NCBI GenBank assembly: GCA_003508835.1
Contig: PUFA01000012.1
Location: 16,410,001-16,474,000 of the forward strand
Source: Eonycteris spelaea
Taxonomy: Eukaryota > Chordata > Mammalia > Chiroptera > Pteropodidae
Direction of reading: 5' to 3'
Length of the DNA stretch: 64,000 nucleotides
The notes beneath the pieces are model-generated. The model searched no databases. It was not told the DNA's origin and saw only the letters and a list, made by a program, of their open reading frames with translations. This document shows positions 62,403-64,000 of this stretch, piece after piece. How positions within the stretch are numbered: position 1 is the first letter of the stretch; each line of letters opens with the position of its first letter. The translations under genes were made by a program, and so were the position numbers.

Positions 62403-63270
62403 AAGGCTTTTTTAGCTAGCAAACATGCTTAAGGCAAGGCAGTAGCATTTCATCATGATATGAGAATACTGATTTTTATTCTCACTGGGACCTGTTCTTT
62501 CATTGATGTGGTCTGTAGGGATGCTTATAGGCAAAGCCAAAATATTTTTCAAGAAGCAAGCCATCTGAGAAAGTACTGTGTTCATACCTCAGAGTTTTGT
62601 GTCACAAAATATGGCAAGGATCTGGAAACTATGAAGAGAATGTGTGATCAGTTGTGTGTATCAATTGTGAGGCAATTGAGGCCTTCACAACATCTGAATT
62701 GAAGTAACATCACTTCTTGATGGTCTGACCAGAAGAATTTGGCTAAAAATATGTCCTCTAGGAATTACCTTGTTTAATTGACTTTAGTTGGCAATTACTG
62801 TGTATACACTAGAGAGTGGATGCCAAAAACAAAGATTTGAGTTTGGGTATATTTGCTATTGAGTTCTTTTTATTCTCAATAGTTACATAGTAGGAACCAT
62901 TGCTTCTTAAAAGATTTTTCAGTTTATGAGAACGTAACCATATGATATCTTTGGAGAACAAGATATATATGCACTTTTTTGCCATAGCAGGAGGTTAGAT
63001 GTAAGTTTATCCACGTTTATGAAGTATATAAATTGAAAATAAGTGTGTGTGTGTCTGTGGGTGGAAAGTGGAGTGAGTCAATTTCTTTTTTTGAGAGTGA
63101 GGTATAATTTAAAAGCGAACAATCAAATTTTTGTTCCTCAGCTGGTTGCTTTTCTGTCAGCTAGTAGAATATGACTCTTTAAAGCTTTTCCTCTCATAGA
63201 AAGCTCCGTTTGACATTAAACAAGAAGTGTTCTTTGCTGCAACCACCAAAGCCTTGCTGTGCCTTGTCTT

Positions 63271-63401
63271 TTATTTCTTCTTTCTTTTTCCTTTCCTTTC
63301 CTTTCCTTTCCTTTCCTTTCCTTTCCTTTCCTTTCCTTTCCTTTCCTTTCCTTTCCTTTCCTTTCCTTTCCTTCTTTTTCTCTTCTCTTCTCTTTTCTTT
63401 C
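63271..63401. repeat. Long (TTTCC)n pentanucleotide array
   Basis: About 17 near-perfect CTTTC units (63289-63372) sit in an all-pyrimidine run that degrades into TTCTC units. Frames in several phases on both strands are artefacts. Confidence 0.97.
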
Positions 63402-63559
63402 TACACTGAAACTCACAAATTTTATTACAAATGGCTAATTGGTAAAAATAACACAGAGCCCTGTGTAGGGTCTTAGCAACAACCGGAGCCTTTCTTGTCT
63501 TGTGCATCACCCTACTTTCTGCTGGTGAGATTTCTCAAGGCATTACTTTGTTGATCTAG

Positions 63560-63860
63560 ACCAGGAGTGGACTTTTTTTTTCTCCAAATAGCTAGATAGT
63601 AAATATTTTAGGCATTGTAGTTATGTGTTCTGTAGCAACTACTGAACTCTGTCTTTGTAACACAAAAGCAGCCACAGAAAACATGTAAATGAATGGATTT
63701 GGCTGTGTTCCAGTAAAACTTCATGATAACCAAAATTTGAATTTCAGTTTTCGTGTGTCACAAAATATTCTCCTCTGATTTTTTTTTTTTTTGAAATTTA
63801 GAAACCATTCTTAGCTCGTAGGCTGCATAAAGACATTTGTACTGTATAACCCTGATTTAG
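63560..63860 (+). mobile_element. hAT-type non-autonomous DNA transposon, with inserted or unaligned middle
   Basis: Same family as 40785-40985: 'gctagatagtaaatatttta', 'caactactgaactctgtctt', 'gtgttccagtaaaacttcat'. About 100 bp after 63730 do not fit before the end 'gtataaccctgattta'. Confidence 0.65.
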
Positions 63861-64000
63861 ACTTATTCAGTGAGAATCACAGTTTGACTTTGCTTGCTTA
63901 AAAATTTCTTTCTTTTTAAATACATCATAAGTTTTTGATGAAACTTGTTGATATCTTAAAGAAAACCAAACTATTTACTATATAGCTTGTTTTCTAAACA

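Larger units (their letters stand above)
27549..64000 (+). other. TBC1D5: Presumed TBC1D5 intron following the first coding exon
   Basis: The next TBC1D5 coding exon was not recognised anywhere to the window end, so the intron would be at least 36 kb. Apart from the repeats listed, I see nothing in 27660-30700, 33000-35700, 36260-38590, 43990-45840, 46000-47410, 53100-53750, 54120-55010, 56170-57900, 59530-62280 and 62410-63270. Confidence 0.6.

Noticed and set aside
62460..62702. 80-codon frame with several cysteines
   Set aside because: No splice signals, no recognisable domain, and ordinary intronic composition.
1..64000. CRISPR arrays, operons, phage or plasmid features
   Set aside because: Tandem repeats here are microsatellites without spacers. 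The sequence is plainly mammalian nuclear DNA.

Overview
This is AT-rich, intron-like DNA from a placental mammal. It is crowded with old interspersed repeats: L2, MIR, MER5-type and other hAT fossils, MLT1/ERVL-class LTRs and old L1 pieces. I see no bacterial or viral gene organisation. I also see no primate Alu and no rodent B1/B2. One short L1 3-prime tail (about 55873-55965) is of a kind I associate with laurasiatherian genomes (bats, carnivores, ungulates, cetaceans). A full-length 5S-rRNA-derived retrocopy (55032-55168) would fit a fruit bat, whose SINEs include 5S-derived families, but a single copy proves nothing about species.

Only one protein-coding exon can be supported, at 27416-27548 on the + strand. 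It has a good acceptor, a 33-nt 5-prime UTR piece, an ATG at 27449 and a strong GTGAGT donor at 27549. Its first 12 codons, MYHSLSETRHPL, identify it as the first coding exon of TBC1D5, a Rab GTPase-activating protein that works with retromer. The rest of the exon carries several single-base indels relative to the conserved TBC1D5 sequence. They shift the frame twice and restore it twice, so the exon stays open and leaves in the expected phase. This is the most interesting thing in the window. Everything before 27416 is read as upstream (5-prime) intron or gene sequence, and everything after 27548 as the following intron. No second exon was recognised.

Layout. 1-3060: L2, MLT1, MER5 and L1 pieces. 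3640-4190: a possible antisense 3-prime-UTR retrocopy. 5411-5575 and 7935-8180: large compound microsatellites, with L2 and MIR nearby. 8480-10395: antisense L1. 10572-12660: hAT, L2, MIR, then an L1 split by a solo LTR. 12660-18640: mostly unrecognised intron with a G-run quadruplex motif and a palindromic DNA transposon, plus L2 and MIR. 18640-20070: two antisense L2 copies. 20070-27415: mostly unrecognised, with two MIRs and an old L1. 27549-38590: intron with L1 and L2 remnants. 38590-43700: two opposed L1 segments flanking a hAT. 45843-45972: long AC array. 47415-53100: MLT1 pieces, L1s and a three-level nested insertion. 53755-55180: MLT1 LTR and the 5S retrocopy. 55740-64000: L2 pieces, quiet intron, a long TTTCC array and a hAT copy.

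All repeat names are from memory of consensus sequences, without alignment. Class (L1, L2, MIR, MLT1, hAT) is more reliable than subfamily, and repeat boundaries are approximate unless target-site duplications are given.
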